Assembly (NCBI GenBank): GCA_017509605.1
Contig: JAFWPH010000020.1
Span: 62,001 to 126,000, forward strand
DNA: 64,000 nucleotides
Reading direction: 5' to 3'
Source: Bacteroidaceae bacterium
Lineage (GTDB): Bacteria; Bacteroidota; Bacteroidia; Bacteroidales; Bacteroidaceae
Shown: positions 49,713 through 58,513 of the stretch, one piece after another
Position numbering within the stretch: the stretch's first letter is position 1
How the letters are laid out: every line of letters starts with the position of its first letter
Notes under the pieces: model-generated
What the model was told of the DNA's origin: nothing
The model's database searches: none
The model's input: the letters and a program-made list of their open reading frames with translations, nothing else
Translations under genes and position numbers: made by a program

Positions 49713-52520
49713 CTATTTTGTGATTTTTATTGGGATGAGACGCACGGAACTGTTCAGCCCCGATGGCACCACGCTCCAATTAGCGTAGTTGTCTTTCTTG
49801 TAGTTCAAATCCACCACGTTGATTTCGTTGAACTTGCGCCATGCCACACCTTGGCGGTCGAGCCATGCAATACGGTTGGCGGGAAGGTTGCTGACTTCCA
49901 CCTCGATGGTGTTGCTTCCCGTATGAAGGTATTGTCCAACACGGGTGCGGAAAGGCACGGCGAAGAGGGTGGCCACTTCTTGACCGTTGATGTTGACTCG
50001 CGCGCTCTCACGGACGTCGCCAAGGTCAAGCATCCAGTCATCGGCGTTCGTGGCCGGTAGGTCAAAAGTGGTGGCGTAACGTCCTGTTGCCATAGTGATG
50101 TTCAACAGCGAGTCGTTAAGAGAGGTCCAGGGATGGGGCGAATCGATGTTGTAGATGGTGTCGGATACTTGTGGTGCACTGGTGGTAAAGGTAAGTGTCC
50201 ATCCTTTGTCGAGGTTGATGGTCTTACCATTGGTCGTCTCGGTATAAGCCCACTCTGAGAAATGTCCAGAGGCAGTTGTGAAGGTGCGTAGGATGATGGA
50301 TTCGCCTGATGCCAATTGCAACAGTACCGAGGTCTTTCCGCCTTCGTGACGCGTCTTCGCCTTGCCAATGGTGCCGTCCATAGGGTTGTAGAGCACCACT
50401 TCGAATGCGGTTACTCCCAACTCCACCCATTCATCGATGTCTTTGCCTTGCAGGTTCGAAATGAAATAGTGGTAGCCTTCTTCGTTCGACCTGCGTAAGC
50501 ATTGCAAGCCTTGAAGGCTCCGCATCGGCTCAGGTCGGGCTTCGCATCCACTGAGGGCCTTGGCGTAGTCGGAGGAGCAGATAATACGCCCCTTTCCGAA
50601 TGTCACATCTCTTTCACATTCCTCGATGAAACCGATGTTTTTTGATAGCCTTTTTAGCTTTGACCTATAGGCTTTAGTGCGTGACTCAAGGTTACTGAAA
50701 CCAGGTACATTCGTTGGTATTCCACCTACAAATACAACCGTGGCACCCTGATCGGCCAATTGTAGCAAATGGTCGAAAGTGTTTTCGTCGATGAACCTAA
50801 CACCTGGAACGATGATGGCTGAGTAGGCGTTGTGCCCAGTAGTGGTGAGATGCCCATCTTTCATGTAGGTGCGTGCGAGGTATTTGTCGGAGATGTAATC
50901 CACATCATAGCCGCTGCTGATAATGGTCTGTATTGCCTTGATGAACTCAGGCGCGCGCTTGTCCATGGAGTGGATGTCGAACTGTGCCAGACGGCCTTCC
51001 TGGTCATAGATCATGTCGTAGTAGGGTAGATAGACCAACATGTCATTATCGGGCTCTCCCCATTGCAGGAAACTCTGGCAACGTTCGATATACTTGGAGA
51101 ATGCAGGCATGTCGCGCCAATAGTTACTGGCTGGCGACATGTCAACAGAGGCGTAGAAGCGCCAGCCTGGCCACTGGTCTTCAAGAGGAGAGTAGCAGGT
51201 GCCGTGGAAGAAGATGTGGTTGACGCCCGAGATGAACATGAGGTCGAGGTCGGGCTTGCATTGGGACAAAGAGGTGCGGAAATGCTCTGTCAACCAGGTG
51301 AAGGTCTCGGATGAGGTATATAGTTTGCCTGAGATGTGTGCTGCTGAGGAGGCGTATTTGAGCATGGAGATGTCAGAGTAATTCTTCTTGGTGAAGCCTG
51401 GATCCTGCCTTAGCCCTTTGATACCAAAGTCGGACAGCCCGAAGCCTTCGCACTCGGGTATATCCACTGCCGCATAAACATCAATCAGATTGGCGGGGCT
51501 GCCATGTGCTTGGTTGCGGGTGATGGCGTGTCCGTTGTGTGCCCAGCGTGTCCACTCTTCCGTGAAGTTCTCCAGCAGCAGTTCACCCAAGGTCAGGCGA
51601 TAGTCTGACATGATGCGCCGTCCAGTGTCGGTGCGGTTCTCCTCACGCAGGAAGTCTGGAAAGTAAAACTCCAGTCTGTATCCTCGTCTTTTGACGAATT
51701 CATCGAGAAGTTCGGGTGTCCAATCAGCACCATAGACCTCGTAGGAGTCGTTGAAGAATGTATGTGGTCGTGCAATATGTTGGTTGACGAATGCCGAGTC
51801 GAAACGGGCAAGGTAGTTGCGGACAGATTGACGGTTGAAGTGGTCGATGACCAAGCCCTCTCCTCCAGGTGCCGCGCGTTTCACTTGTTGACGTGTGCGT
51901 CCGCAGTAGAGCGCGATTACCTGCCAGCGTCCACGCGGTAGGAAACGAAGGTCGATGATGCCGTCTTTGACGCTGCTGGTCACATCCACTACTCTCTGAT
52001 AGATGATGGCATCATCGCTCTCCACCGTCTTGTAGGCCATGACCTTCTGCAGGATTGCGAATTCGCGCTGCTTAGTGTCCTGGCATCGCACGTCGATGAG
52101 GGAGGGGTTGGCGCTGTCGTAATCGTAGGTTTGGAAGATGGCTTTAGCTGCCGCCTCCTCAATAGGTACTAATGGCCCGCCGAAAGGCCAACCTGTGCCT
52201 GTGGCCATGTCGGTTTCTATCCCAACAGTCTGTCCTACAGCCTCTGTGAATCCCAACATCTCCATCCATTTGGGGGAGAGGTAGGGAATGTTGTGGTCAT
52301 CGTTGCCTTGCACGCCGTAAATGGGGGTGATTTCTACACCACCGATACCTGCTTTGGCGTATTCTTGCAGGTTGTAACTGAGGTTACTTTTGTCAACAGC
52401 GCTGCCCAACCACCACCAACGGGTATAGGGCTTGGCCTCGGGGTTGGCGGGAATCCATTCCTGAGCATGTGTCGAGACGCACAGGATGATGGCTGCGAGA
52501 ATAGCAAACTTCTTTCTCAT
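49713..52520 (-). CDS. GH106-family alpha-L-rhamnosidase-like enzyme
   Basis: 935 residues from MRKKFAILAAIILCVSTHAQ (signal peptide about 1-20); 13 more codons upstream are in frame but lie in repeat DNA. The N-terminal region has KPYTRWWWLGSAVDKSNLSY, GIGGVEITPIYGVQG and ATGTGWPFGGPLV, all typical of GH106. The C-terminus carries a galactose-binding-like sandwich (VRESARVNINGQEVATLFAV). GH106 enzymes remove alpha-L-rhamnose from rhamnogalacturonan side chains or related glycans. It sits downstream of the CE12-like esterase gene and is probably periplasmic, without a sorting tail. Confidence 0.85.
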   Translation of the reverse strand: MRKKFAILAAIILCVSTHAQEWIPANPEAKPYTRWWWLGSAVDKSNLSYNLQEYAKAGIGGVEITPIYGVQGNDDHNIPYLSPKWMEMLGFTEAVGQTVGIETDMATGTGWPFGGPLVPIEEAAAKAIFQTYDYDSANPSLIDVRCQDTKQREFAILQKVMAYKTVESDDAIIYQRVVDVTSSVKDGIIDLRFLPRGRWQVIALYCGRTRQQVKRAAPGGEGLVIDHFNRQSVRNYLARFDSAFVNQHIARPHTFFNDSYEVYGADWTPELLDEFVKRRGYRLEFYFPDFLREENRTDTGRRIMSDYRLTLGELLLENFTEEWTRWAHNGHAITRNQAHGSPANLIDVYAAVDIPECEGFGLSDFGIKGLRQDPGFTKKNYSDISMLKYASSAAHISGKLYTSSETFTWLTEHFRTSLSQCKPDLDLMFISGVNHIFFHGTCYSPLEDQWPGWRFYASVDMSPASNYWRDMPAFSKYIERCQSFLQWGEPDNDMLVYLPYYDMIYDQEGRLAQFDIHSMDKRAPEFIKAIQTIISSGYDVDYISDKYLARTYMKDGHLTTTGHNAYSAIIVPGVRFIDENTFDHLLQLADQGATVVFVGGIPTNVPGFSNLESRTKAYRSKLKRLSKNIGFIEECERDVTFGKGRIICSSDYAKALSGCEARPEPMRSLQGLQCLRRSNEEGYHYFISNLQGKDIDEWVELGVTAFEVVLYNPMDGTIGKAKTRHEGGKTSVLLQLASGESIILRTFTTASGHFSEWAYTETTNGKTINLDKGWTLTFTTSAPQVSDTIYNIDSPHPWTSLNDSLLNITMATGRYATTFDLPATNADDWMLDLGDVRESARVNINGQEVATLFAVPFRTRVGQYLHTGSNTIEVEVSNLPANRIAWLDRQGVAWRKFNEINVVDLNYKKDNYANWSVVPSGLNSSVRLIPIKITK

Positions 52521-52539
52521 AGTTGGTTGGGTTTTATGT

Positions 52540-52601
52540 TTTTTCCGGATACTTCGCATTCCCAGGATTCTCTGAAGATACTGCCTTTCCGGACTTTCTG
52601 A
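52540..52601. repeat. 9-bp-period repeat before the GH106 gene
   Basis: Plus-strand units TTTTTCCGG, ATACTTCGC, ATTCCCAGG, ATTCTCTGA, AGATACTGC, CTTTCCGG (8 bp), ACTTTCTGA. It matches the nnnTTCCGG form in the LptF/G leader, and CTTTCCGG is shared exactly. It fills the 84-bp gap between the esterase stop codon and the GH106 start. Confidence 0.7.
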
Positions 52602-52604
52602 TCA

Positions 52605-53876
52605 TCAATTACCGTCGGGTTTCGCCACTTCAAAGAATTGGGAGTCCACCCAGTGGAACGATTTGATGTCGTCGGGGTGGGAGGGGTCGAAAGGTGTGTA
52701 GATATCCTTGATGTGTGTTGCCACCGGGAGTTGTAGCGCCTTGATGCCCTCGATGACCATCTTCGAAATCTCGTAAGCGCCGTAGGGATTGAAGTGGGTG
52801 TTGTCGGCAAGTGCTTGTGGCTGTCCTGGGTACGTGTTAGCTGGGTAGTGCACCAATGCGTTCTTGGACCCCTCGAAGCCCAGTGTCTCGAAGAAGGTCC
52901 GGGTCATGTCGTGAAGTTCGATGACCTGCACCTTCTCACGCTCTGCCACCCACCGCATGGCATCGGGGTAGTCAGCGTGCGTTTCCACAATTCTGGTGTT
53001 GCTGGGGTCGAAAGCCCTTCGTTGTGTGGGCGTCACGAAAACAGGGGTCACGCCTTTAGCGCGTGCCTCGTCGATAAAGGTCTTCAGGCAGGTAGCGAAA
53101 TTGTAGTAGGCACCCTTGCCCGGGCCTTTCTCTTTTTGGTCGTTGTGGCCGAACTCCACAAAGAGGTAGTCACCTTCCTTCATGAGCGTGATGATTTTGG
53201 CAAGGCGTTTCTCGGCGATAAACGAGGATGCCCGTTCGCCGCTCTCCGCATAGTTGGCAATGGCCACTTTGTCGTCGAACCACTGTGTAATCATCTGCCC
53301 CCAGCTGGCCCAAGGTTCGTAGTCTTGGTCAACCACAGTGGAGTTGCCGCAGAGCCATAGGGTGGTGACATCCTGATTGGCAGGCTCTATCTGGATGGCG
53401 GCGCACTGGGGGGCATCGCCTGTGACTTCAATGCTCAGTTTGTCGTCCCAGTTGAGTTTGCCCTGTTCTCTGGGCTTGATTCTCACATTGTCGTTGTCGC
53501 CAATACGTGTGTCGCGTTTGTTCACGATGAATGAGAACGTCTTCAACTCGCCTTTCGTTGTTTCTATGTTGTTGAGGAACAATCGTCTGGATTCCGCCCT
53601 GACGGTGGTGTTACCAGCTTTTTTCTTTGAGCCAAGGGTTACGGTCACTTTGTAGTTGCCGTCAGGAACATTGACTGAGAAAATGAAGGGCTCGCCACCT
53701 TTATTGCCGGGCACCTTAATGAAGTCGTAGCCATAGCCTCGCTGGGTGTTGAAAGTATCGGCTTGTGTGATGACGGTAGCTCCGGTCTTCGGGCCGGAGA
53801 AAGAGAAGTGATGAACCTGTGCGTAGGCAGTGACACACAATAGGGTTGCGGATAGGGATAATATGGTTTTCTTCAT
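52605..53876 (-). CDS. Rhamnogalacturonan acetylesterase-like SGNH hydrolase (CE12 type)
   Basis: 423 residues; signal peptide ends TAYAQ (about 19). An N-terminal beta-sandwich (about 20-165, FSFSGPKTGATVI then DGNYKVTVTLGSKKKAG) precedes an SGNH domain. Block I is LWLCGNSTVVDQD with the serine nucleophile, block III is FVEFGHNDQ and block V is DNTHFNPYGA with the Asp-x-x-His pair. It probably removes acetyl groups from the rhamnogalacturonan backbone so that lyases or hydrolases can act. It lies between the DUF4837 lipoprotein gene and the GH106 gene. Confidence 0.87.
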   Translation of the reverse strand: MKKTILSLSATLLCVTAYAQVHHFSFSGPKTGATVITQADTFNTQRGYGYDFIKVPGNKGGEPFIFSVNVPDGNYKVTVTLGSKKKAGNTTVRAESRRLFLNNIETTKGELKTFSFIVNKRDTRIGDNDNVRIKPREQGKLNWDDKLSIEVTGDAPQCAAIQIEPANQDVTTLWLCGNSTVVDQDYEPWASWGQMITQWFDDKVAIANYAESGERASSFIAEKRLAKIITLMKEGDYLFVEFGHNDQKEKGPGKGAYYNFATCLKTFIDEARAKGVTPVFVTPTQRRAFDPSNTRIVETHADYPDAMRWVAEREKVQVIELHDMTRTFFETLGFEGSKNALVHYPANTYPGQPQALADNTHFNPYGAYEISKMVIEGIKALQLPVATHIKDIYTPFDPSHPDDIKSFHWVDSQFFEVAKPDGN

Positions 53877-53943
53877 TGTGGTAGGTCGGGATGAAAGAAA
53901 AATTTATGATTGGATAGTAATAAAAAGTCTTGTTATGAGATGT

Positions 53944-54933
53944 TTACATTTTCAGAGTGCGTAAGGATGCCTCCATTCTGCGGATGAGGTCTCTCTTCTT
54001 CTTCTCTGGCGCATAGACGAATCCCTCGGTGACGACAATGACGTTCTTGGTGGTATCGATTCTGGCGTATTCCACAAACGGACCGCCCATTGTGCCGCCG
54101 TACATTCTCCATAAGCCACGGATTTCCTTCACGTACTCGCCACCCACAGCGATATCTCGTTCAAGGGCTGTGCGTGGGGTGGTCTGGATGTACTGCCCCT
54201 CTTTTTCGCCCTCAAGATAAGTCTTCATCACGGAGTCGCGCCGCTCGATGAGTTTTTCCATTTGCAGATCCTGTGTTGAGGTGTAGGGTAGTGTGTAGAT
54301 GACGAAGTTATAGTTGTTGGAAGTCTCTGTGTCGGATGATGCCCACAGGAAACGGTCGCCGCGTTTGATGGCATTGATTTCTTTGGGCACGCAAACCTCG
54401 TAGCCAAACATTTGATGCACGGCTGTAGCCACCTTTCCGCTGTTCGACTTCCTGAGAAAATCGCGGTCGCGTTGCAGTTCTTGCTCCACAAACAGGTCCA
54501 TGATTTCGTACCGGTGCTCCTGACAATAGGACACCAAGGCTTCGTTGCTGGGGGCGCTGATGGTGAGGATAATCTGTGGGTGGGCATAGACATCACGGGC
54601 CATCTTCATCGAGGCTTCGGTGTGTTTGTTGTCAATGTCCACGGTCACGATGTTGCTATAAACCTTGAAGGTGCTGGTGAAGTCGTGAGGGTTGACAGAA
54701 GTGGTTCGGAAGTTGGGCTCTACCTGTGGCAAGCCTGGCACCTCGCTGTGCATCACCTCCATGAATTCGGTGCCGTAAGGTCCTTTCAGCCATTCCTTGT
54801 TGGCGACGACGAGTAGTTCGTAGGGGGCGCTTGACGCCTTGCCTTTCACTTTCTTGTCTTTGTCATTGCTTTCATCGCAGCCAGCCAGAAAGGCTATTCC
54901 CACAAGGAGGAACAATAATTTCGCTATTCTCAT
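53944..54933 (-). CDS. DUF4837 family lipoprotein
   Basis: 329 residues. The lipobox LAGC places the acylated cysteine at about residue 19, followed by an Asp/Lys-rich tether. The body (YELLVVANKEWLKGPYGTEF onward) is the DUF4837 family of unknown function, found widely in Bacteroidetes. It contains GGTMGGPFVEYARIDTTKNV near the C-terminus. It is embedded between GH105 and the CE12-like esterase gene with 67-89 bp gaps. It is normally a housekeeping-type conserved protein, so its place in a pectin locus may be chance. Confidence 0.85.
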   Translation of the reverse strand: MRIAKLLFLLVGIAFLAGCDESNDKDKKVKGKASSAPYELLVVANKEWLKGPYGTEFMEVMHSEVPGLPQVEPNFRTTSVNPHDFTSTFKVYSNIVTVDIDNKHTEASMKMARDVYAHPQIILTISAPSNEALVSYCQEHRYEIMDLFVEQELQRDRDFLRKSNSGKVATAVHQMFGYEVCVPKEINAIKRGDRFLWASSDTETSNNYNFVIYTLPYTSTQDLQMEKLIERRDSVMKTYLEGEKEGQYIQTTPRTALERDIAVGGEYVKEIRGLWRMYGGTMGGPFVEYARIDTTKNVIVVTEGFVYAPEKKKRDLIRRMEASLRTLKM

Positions 54934-55022
54934 ATCTTCGTTTATTTGATGACGGATTGATGGGCTCTTTTTAGCGTAGGGCTAGTCGTTTCCTTGGACA
55001 GAATATCCACACGAAAAAATCT

Positions 55023-56264
55023 CTATTCCGCGAGCCTATACACCTCGCTGCCTGCGAGAAGGAAACAACCAAGGCCGAAATCGTCGAAGTCGGGATTTAC
55101 CTTGTAGCCTACGGGCTGGGAATCCTTCGGTTCCTTGCCTGTGCCTTGCACGTAACCGAGGAATCCGTTCTTGTGCAGGCATTTCTTCACCATATTCTTC
55201 CAAGTCTTGGAGATGACGGGCAGGTACGTCTTGCGGTCGAGCAGGTTGTGGCGAACCCCCCACGCCATGCCGTAGATGAAAAGGGCGGTACCTGTCAGTT
55301 CTTTGCCGCCGTAGTTGCCGGGGTCGTGGAGACTCACGTTCCAGAAACAGTCCTTGCGCTGGCATCTGGCCAGTGCCTCGGTCATCTTCAGGTAGTCGTT
55401 GAGGTAGTCATCGTAATGGCTGGTGATGGGCAGCATGGTCCAATGCTTGGCGTTGATGGGCTCCACACCAGAGAACGGATCGGCATTGTCGGCAATCATC
55501 ATGGCGTCGAGTGTGCGGACCAATGCGGCATAGACCCATCCGTTTCCGCGACTCCAATAGCAGTCTTCGCCATTGGGCTCCACATATGGAGGCACAAAGT
55601 CCTTGTCACGCCACCAAAGTCCGTCTTGACGATTGAAAAGTCCGCCAGCGAGTGTGTCGCGGCTCCAAGTGTACATTTTCCACCCCTTCTCGAGCCATTG
55701 CGTGCTGACCTTTTTATCCACGATGTATTCGGCCCTTGCCAGTTTGGCCAGCACGGGCAGGCCCATCTGTATGGCGTCGATCCAGGTCCAGTCACCGTTG
55801 CCACGTGAAAGCAGGTTGGTCATACACTGGCGGGTGGGTTCGATCATGAATGTGTTGTGGCTGTCTCCCTCAGCGCCTGTGATGAGGTACATGTCGATGT
55901 AGGTCTGGCTGCAGCAGTAGTCGTCGGCATCCTTGGTTGTGACTCCGTTACGGGGTGTCCATTTGTGTGCGTTGCCCCATTCCATGATATACCGGCGGTA
56001 GGTTCCGGCCTTTTTCCCTTGAGCGACGTATTCCAGTTCCGTGAGTTCTTTCAATCCCTCGAAATACACCCCGCGTGTCCAAAGATTGCTTGGACGCTCT
56101 TTCTTCACAAAGGTGGGTTTTCCAGGGTCGGGGTTCTCGGCGATGAAATAGTCGTTGGCGGTTTCCATTGCCTGGAGGATCGTGGCGCGCGAGGGCAGTT
56201 TCTGCGCTTGGGTGAATGAGAAAGCGAAGGTAACGGCCAGTATAGTTGTGGTGAGTTTTTTCAT
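55023..56264 (-). CDS. GH88/GH105 unsaturated rhamnogalacturonyl hydrolase
   Basis: 413 residues; signal peptide ends FTQAQ (about 20). (alpha/alpha)6 barrel that hydrates and cleaves the unsaturated uronic acid left by polysaccharide lyases. The catalytic aspartate is likely in TKDADDYCCSQTYIDMYLIT; other blocks are RPSNLWTRGVYFEGLKEL, WYSRGNGWVYAAL-like YWSRGNGWVYAALVRTL and GTALFIYGMAWGVRHNLL. It is first in the GH105-DUF4837-CE12-GH106 unit. It implies that a rhamnogalacturonan lyase acts earlier, and none is recognised in the window with certainty. Confidence 0.9.
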   Translation of the reverse strand: MKKLTTTILAVTFAFSFTQAQKLPSRATILQAMETANDYFIAENPDPGKPTFVKKERPSNLWTRGVYFEGLKELTELEYVAQGKKAGTYRRYIMEWGNAHKWTPRNGVTTKDADDYCCSQTYIDMYLITGAEGDSHNTFMIEPTRQCMTNLLSRGNGDWTWIDAIQMGLPVLAKLARAEYIVDKKVSTQWLEKGWKMYTWSRDTLAGGLFNRQDGLWWRDKDFVPPYVEPNGEDCYWSRGNGWVYAALVRTLDAMMIADNADPFSGVEPINAKHWTMLPITSHYDDYLNDYLKMTEALARCQRKDCFWNVSLHDPGNYGGKELTGTALFIYGMAWGVRHNLLDRKTYLPVISKTWKNMVKKCLHKNGFLGYVQGTGKEPKDSQPVGYKVNPDFDDFGLGCFLLAGSEVYRLAE

Positions 56265-56292
56265 GCTGCGTTATGATTAGTCAATAATAACG

Positions 56293-56300
56293 CAAAAATA
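56293..56300 (-). promoter_or_regulatory. -7 element before the GH105 gene
   Basis: Minus-strand TATTTTTG then C matches TAnnTTTG. A TTTC 23 bp upstream is a poor -33 box. It is expected to drive the rhamnogalacturonan genes; the weak -33 suggests that an activator is needed. Confidence 0.5.
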
Positions 56301-56355
56301 CGAATTTATTCCCAAATAACGATGAAAGAGGGTAATAAATATCCCAAAAAAGAAA

Positions 56356-57075
56356 TCACTCGAAGTAGAAGGTGATGACAATCATCTTGGAGGTGGCCTT
56401 TTCCAAGGAGTTGGTGAAGACGAGGCGCGTGTCATCAGTGAGGTCGTCACGGTTCTTCTCGATGATGTTGGAAAGACCGTAACAGAATTTGATCTCAGGG
56501 ATGAACTTGAAGAAAGGAAGGTAGAAGTCGCAACCCATACCTGCCTCTAGATAGCAGTCGAACGACTTGAGGCGGAGATTCTTGTTCTTCTTGACTGTCA
56601 GGTCCATCATGGGGTCTATGCCTAACATAACATATGGGCGGTAGTTGTTGACACGCATACCTGAGATCTTCAGGTCGAGAGGCAAGGATATGTAGGTCGA
56701 TTTGATTGTTTGGTGGTCCTTGGCTCCATCCTTGTGGTTGAGGAAGGTCACCTGTTTTGTGCCGAAGTGCATGGAAGGCACCACGCGGAACGACAAGTAC
56801 TTGTTGATGAGCACCTCGCCCAGAATACCCACACTGAATCCTGGTTCATAACTTGCGATGTCGGTGTACCACTCATTGCCGTCAGCATCGATCAAGCCGT
56901 TGTTATCGAATTCCATGTCTTGAAGGTGGATACCTGCAAGGAATCCATAATGGAAAGGGCGTTGGTCAATATATGGACGGTTCTGCACCACCTTGTTGTT
57001 CTGGGCACCCAGCACACAAGGCAGCAACATCAGAAAGGCCAGGAATATGATGTGGGGAAAATATTTCTTCATCAC
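56356..57075 (-). CDS. porT: PorT-like outer membrane beta-barrel protein
   Basis: 239 residues; signal peptide ends LGAQ (about 24). Amphipathic beta strands with aromatic ends fill the rest, and the last residue is aromatic-adjacent (ITFYFE), as expected for an outer-membrane barrel. NRPYIDQRPFHYGFLAGIHL closely resembles the start of PorT, a type IX secretion component; the generic PorT-like barrel family is the alternative. Three proteins in the window have type IX-style tails, which agrees. It is divergent from the ferredoxin gene. Confidence 0.72.
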   Translation of the reverse strand: MMKKYFPHIIFLAFLMLLPCVLGAQNNKVVQNRPYIDQRPFHYGFLAGIHLQDMEFDNNGLIDADGNEWYTDIASYEPGFSVGILGEVLINKYLSFRVVPSMHFGTKQVTFLNHKDGAKDHQTIKSTYISLPLDLKISGMRVNNYRPYVMLGIDPMMDLTVKKNKNLRLKSFDCYLEAGMGCDFYLPFFKFIPEIKFCYGLSNIIEKNRDDLTDDTRLVFTNSLEKATSKMIVITFYFE

Positions 57076-57140
57076 TCTTACATATCAAGTGCAAACAAAA
57101 ATATAAACGGACGAAACTCCTTTTTATTGTACCCGCAATC

Positions 57141-57171
57141 AGGTATTGTCGTTATACCTATTATTAGGTAT
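57141..57171. promoter_or_regulatory. AGGTAT/ATACCT inverted array between porT-like and ferredoxin genes
   Basis: AGGTAT at 57141-57146, ATACCT at 57154-57159, AGGTAT at 57166-57171. The last two form a 7-bp palindrome (ATACCTA-TTAT-TAGGTAT), and the first two a 6-bp one. It lies in the 287-bp divergent region, 66 bp before the porT-like start, and may be a regulator binding site or a leader hairpin. Confidence 0.45.
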
Positions 57172-57262
57172 TATGGTTTTTGCTCAAAAAGTGTATTTTG
57201 TGCCAACTTTCACGCCTTTTATGTATAAAAAAACAGTTTGGACGAAAAAAGTGACGTTTTTC

Positions 57263-57295
57263 TTTGAGATTGTTAATGGTTTTGTGATATATTTG
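57263..57295 (+). promoter_or_regulatory. Promoter of the ferredoxin gene
   Basis: TTTG (57263-57266), a 21-bp spacer, TATATTTG (57288-57295) then C. Full consensus. The leader would be about 60 nt. Confidence 0.85.
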
Positions 57296-57362
57296 CATCG
57301 TGATTATGCAAGATGATCAAAACAAGAATAATAATTAATCAGTAATTCAAAAAGGTAAAGTT

Positions 57363-57536
57363 ATGGCTTATATCATTAATGATGATTGTGTGATGTGCGG
57401 CAGCTGTGCTGGAGCATGCCCATCAGAGGCTATCTCAGAGGGAGACGGTAAGTATGTTATCAACCCCGACTTGTGTGTGGACTGTGGTACATGTGCAGAC
57501 ACTTGCCCATCGGGTGCTATCCTCCCAGGCGAGTAA
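57363..57536 (+). CDS. 2[4Fe-4S] ferredoxin
   Basis: 57 residues: MAYIINDDCVMCGSCAGACP, then SEAISEGDGKYVINPDLCVD and CGTCADTCPSGAILPGE. It has two complete CxxCxxCxxxCP clusters, clostridial-type ferredoxin of normal length. It is a soluble low-potential electron carrier, probably for pyruvate:ferredoxin oxidoreductase and other anaerobic enzymes. It has a strong promoter and its own terminator, so it is a single-gene unit. Confidence 0.97.
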   Translation: MAYIINDDCVMCGSCAGACPSEAISEGDGKYVINPDLCVDCGTCADTCPSGAILPGE

Positions 57537-57562
57537 TCGGCAATCGTGGATTCAGAATCTTT

Positions 57563-57600
57563 AGAAGGCTTCATCCGAAAGGGTGGGGCCTTTTTCTGTT
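57563..57600. terminator. Terminator between ferredoxin and cdaA
   Basis: 12-bp stem (57565-57576 with 57581-57592, three G-U pairs in the plus-strand RNA) capped by a GAAA tetraloop, followed by TTTCTGTTTTTATT on the plus strand. It ends the ferredoxin message and lies just beyond the convergent cdaA stop codon. Confidence 0.8.
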
Positions 57601-57604
57601 TTTA

Positions 57605-58417
57605 TTACTTGTCTTTTTTCTCCTTTTGTTTATTGCTTGCATTTGGCTTTTCATTCATGGCGGCGGTAAGGTACTCCTCCAGTTTGTCGGCTTGAAGGCG
57701 CAGGTCATAAACGCCTCTATGGGCTACACTGATACCACCAGTTTCTTCAGACACGATCACAGCCAATGCGTCGCTTTGTTCGGTGATGCCGAGAGCCGCG
57801 CGATGCCGCAGTCCAAGGTCCTTTGGAATGGATATGTTGTGCGACACAGGCAGTACACAACCTGCTGCCGCTATCCTTTTCTTGCTGATGATCATGGCTC
57901 CGTCGTGTAATGGACTGTTCTTGAAGAAGATGTTTTCGATGAGGCTTTGGTTGACCTTGGCATCGATGACCTCACCTGTGCTGATAATGTCGCTGAGTGC
58001 CATGTTACGTTCTACCACAATCAATGCGCCCACTTTGTTGCGGCTCATGTCCATACATGCCCTCACAATAGGCATCACCACCGGATCGGAACCATATTCT
58101 TTCTCTTTGACGCGGAACATCTTGGTGAGGAAGTTGAACTTGCGGTGTGTGCCTATGGTGATGAAAAAACGGCGGATGTCGTCTTGAAAGAGAATGATCA
58201 AGGCCAAGGCACCCACACTGATGAGTTTGTCGAAGATGGAACCAAGAAGCCGCATCTGGAACATCTGTGATACCACTATCCATAATCCGAAGAAGATGAG
58301 GACACCGTAGAAGATGTTGAGTGAGCCAGAGTCCCTCATCAACCTATAGATGAAAAAGAGCAACCAGGCTACGAGCAGGATGTCAATGGCATCTTTTATT
58401 CCGAAGTCGAAAGGCAT
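57605..58417 (-). CDS. cdaA: Diadenylate cyclase CdaA
   Basis: 270 residues; makes c-di-AMP from two ATP. Three N-terminal membrane helices (IDILLVAWLLFFIYRLMRD, IFYGVLIFFGLWIVVSQMF, LISVGALALIILFQDDIRRF) lead to the DAC domain with the active-site motifs HDGAMIIS and RHRAALGITEQSDALAVIVS. The C-terminus is a charged Lys/Glu/Asn tail. It follows folP by 96 bp, a neighbour pair common in Bacteroidetes. No cdaR or glmM is present. Confidence 0.95.
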   Translation of the reverse strand: MPFDFGIKDAIDILLVAWLLFFIYRLMRDSGSLNIFYGVLIFFGLWIVVSQMFQMRLLGSIFDKLISVGALALIILFQDDIRRFFITIGTHRKFNFLTKMFRVKEKEYGSDPVVMPIVRACMDMSRNKVGALIVVERNMALSDIISTGEVIDAKVNQSLIENIFFKNSPLHDGAMIISKKRIAAAGCVLPVSHNISIPKDLGLRHRAALGITEQSDALAVIVSEETGGISVAHRGVYDLRLQADKLEEYLTAAMNEKPNASNKQKEKKDK

Positions 58418-58513
58418 ATTGTGTTGTGATATTGGTTGTTAAGTGATTTTATTTCAGTTATGTCAGGGAGAAAGTTTAATACTTGTATCAAAGATTTACT
58501 TTTCCAAGTCATT

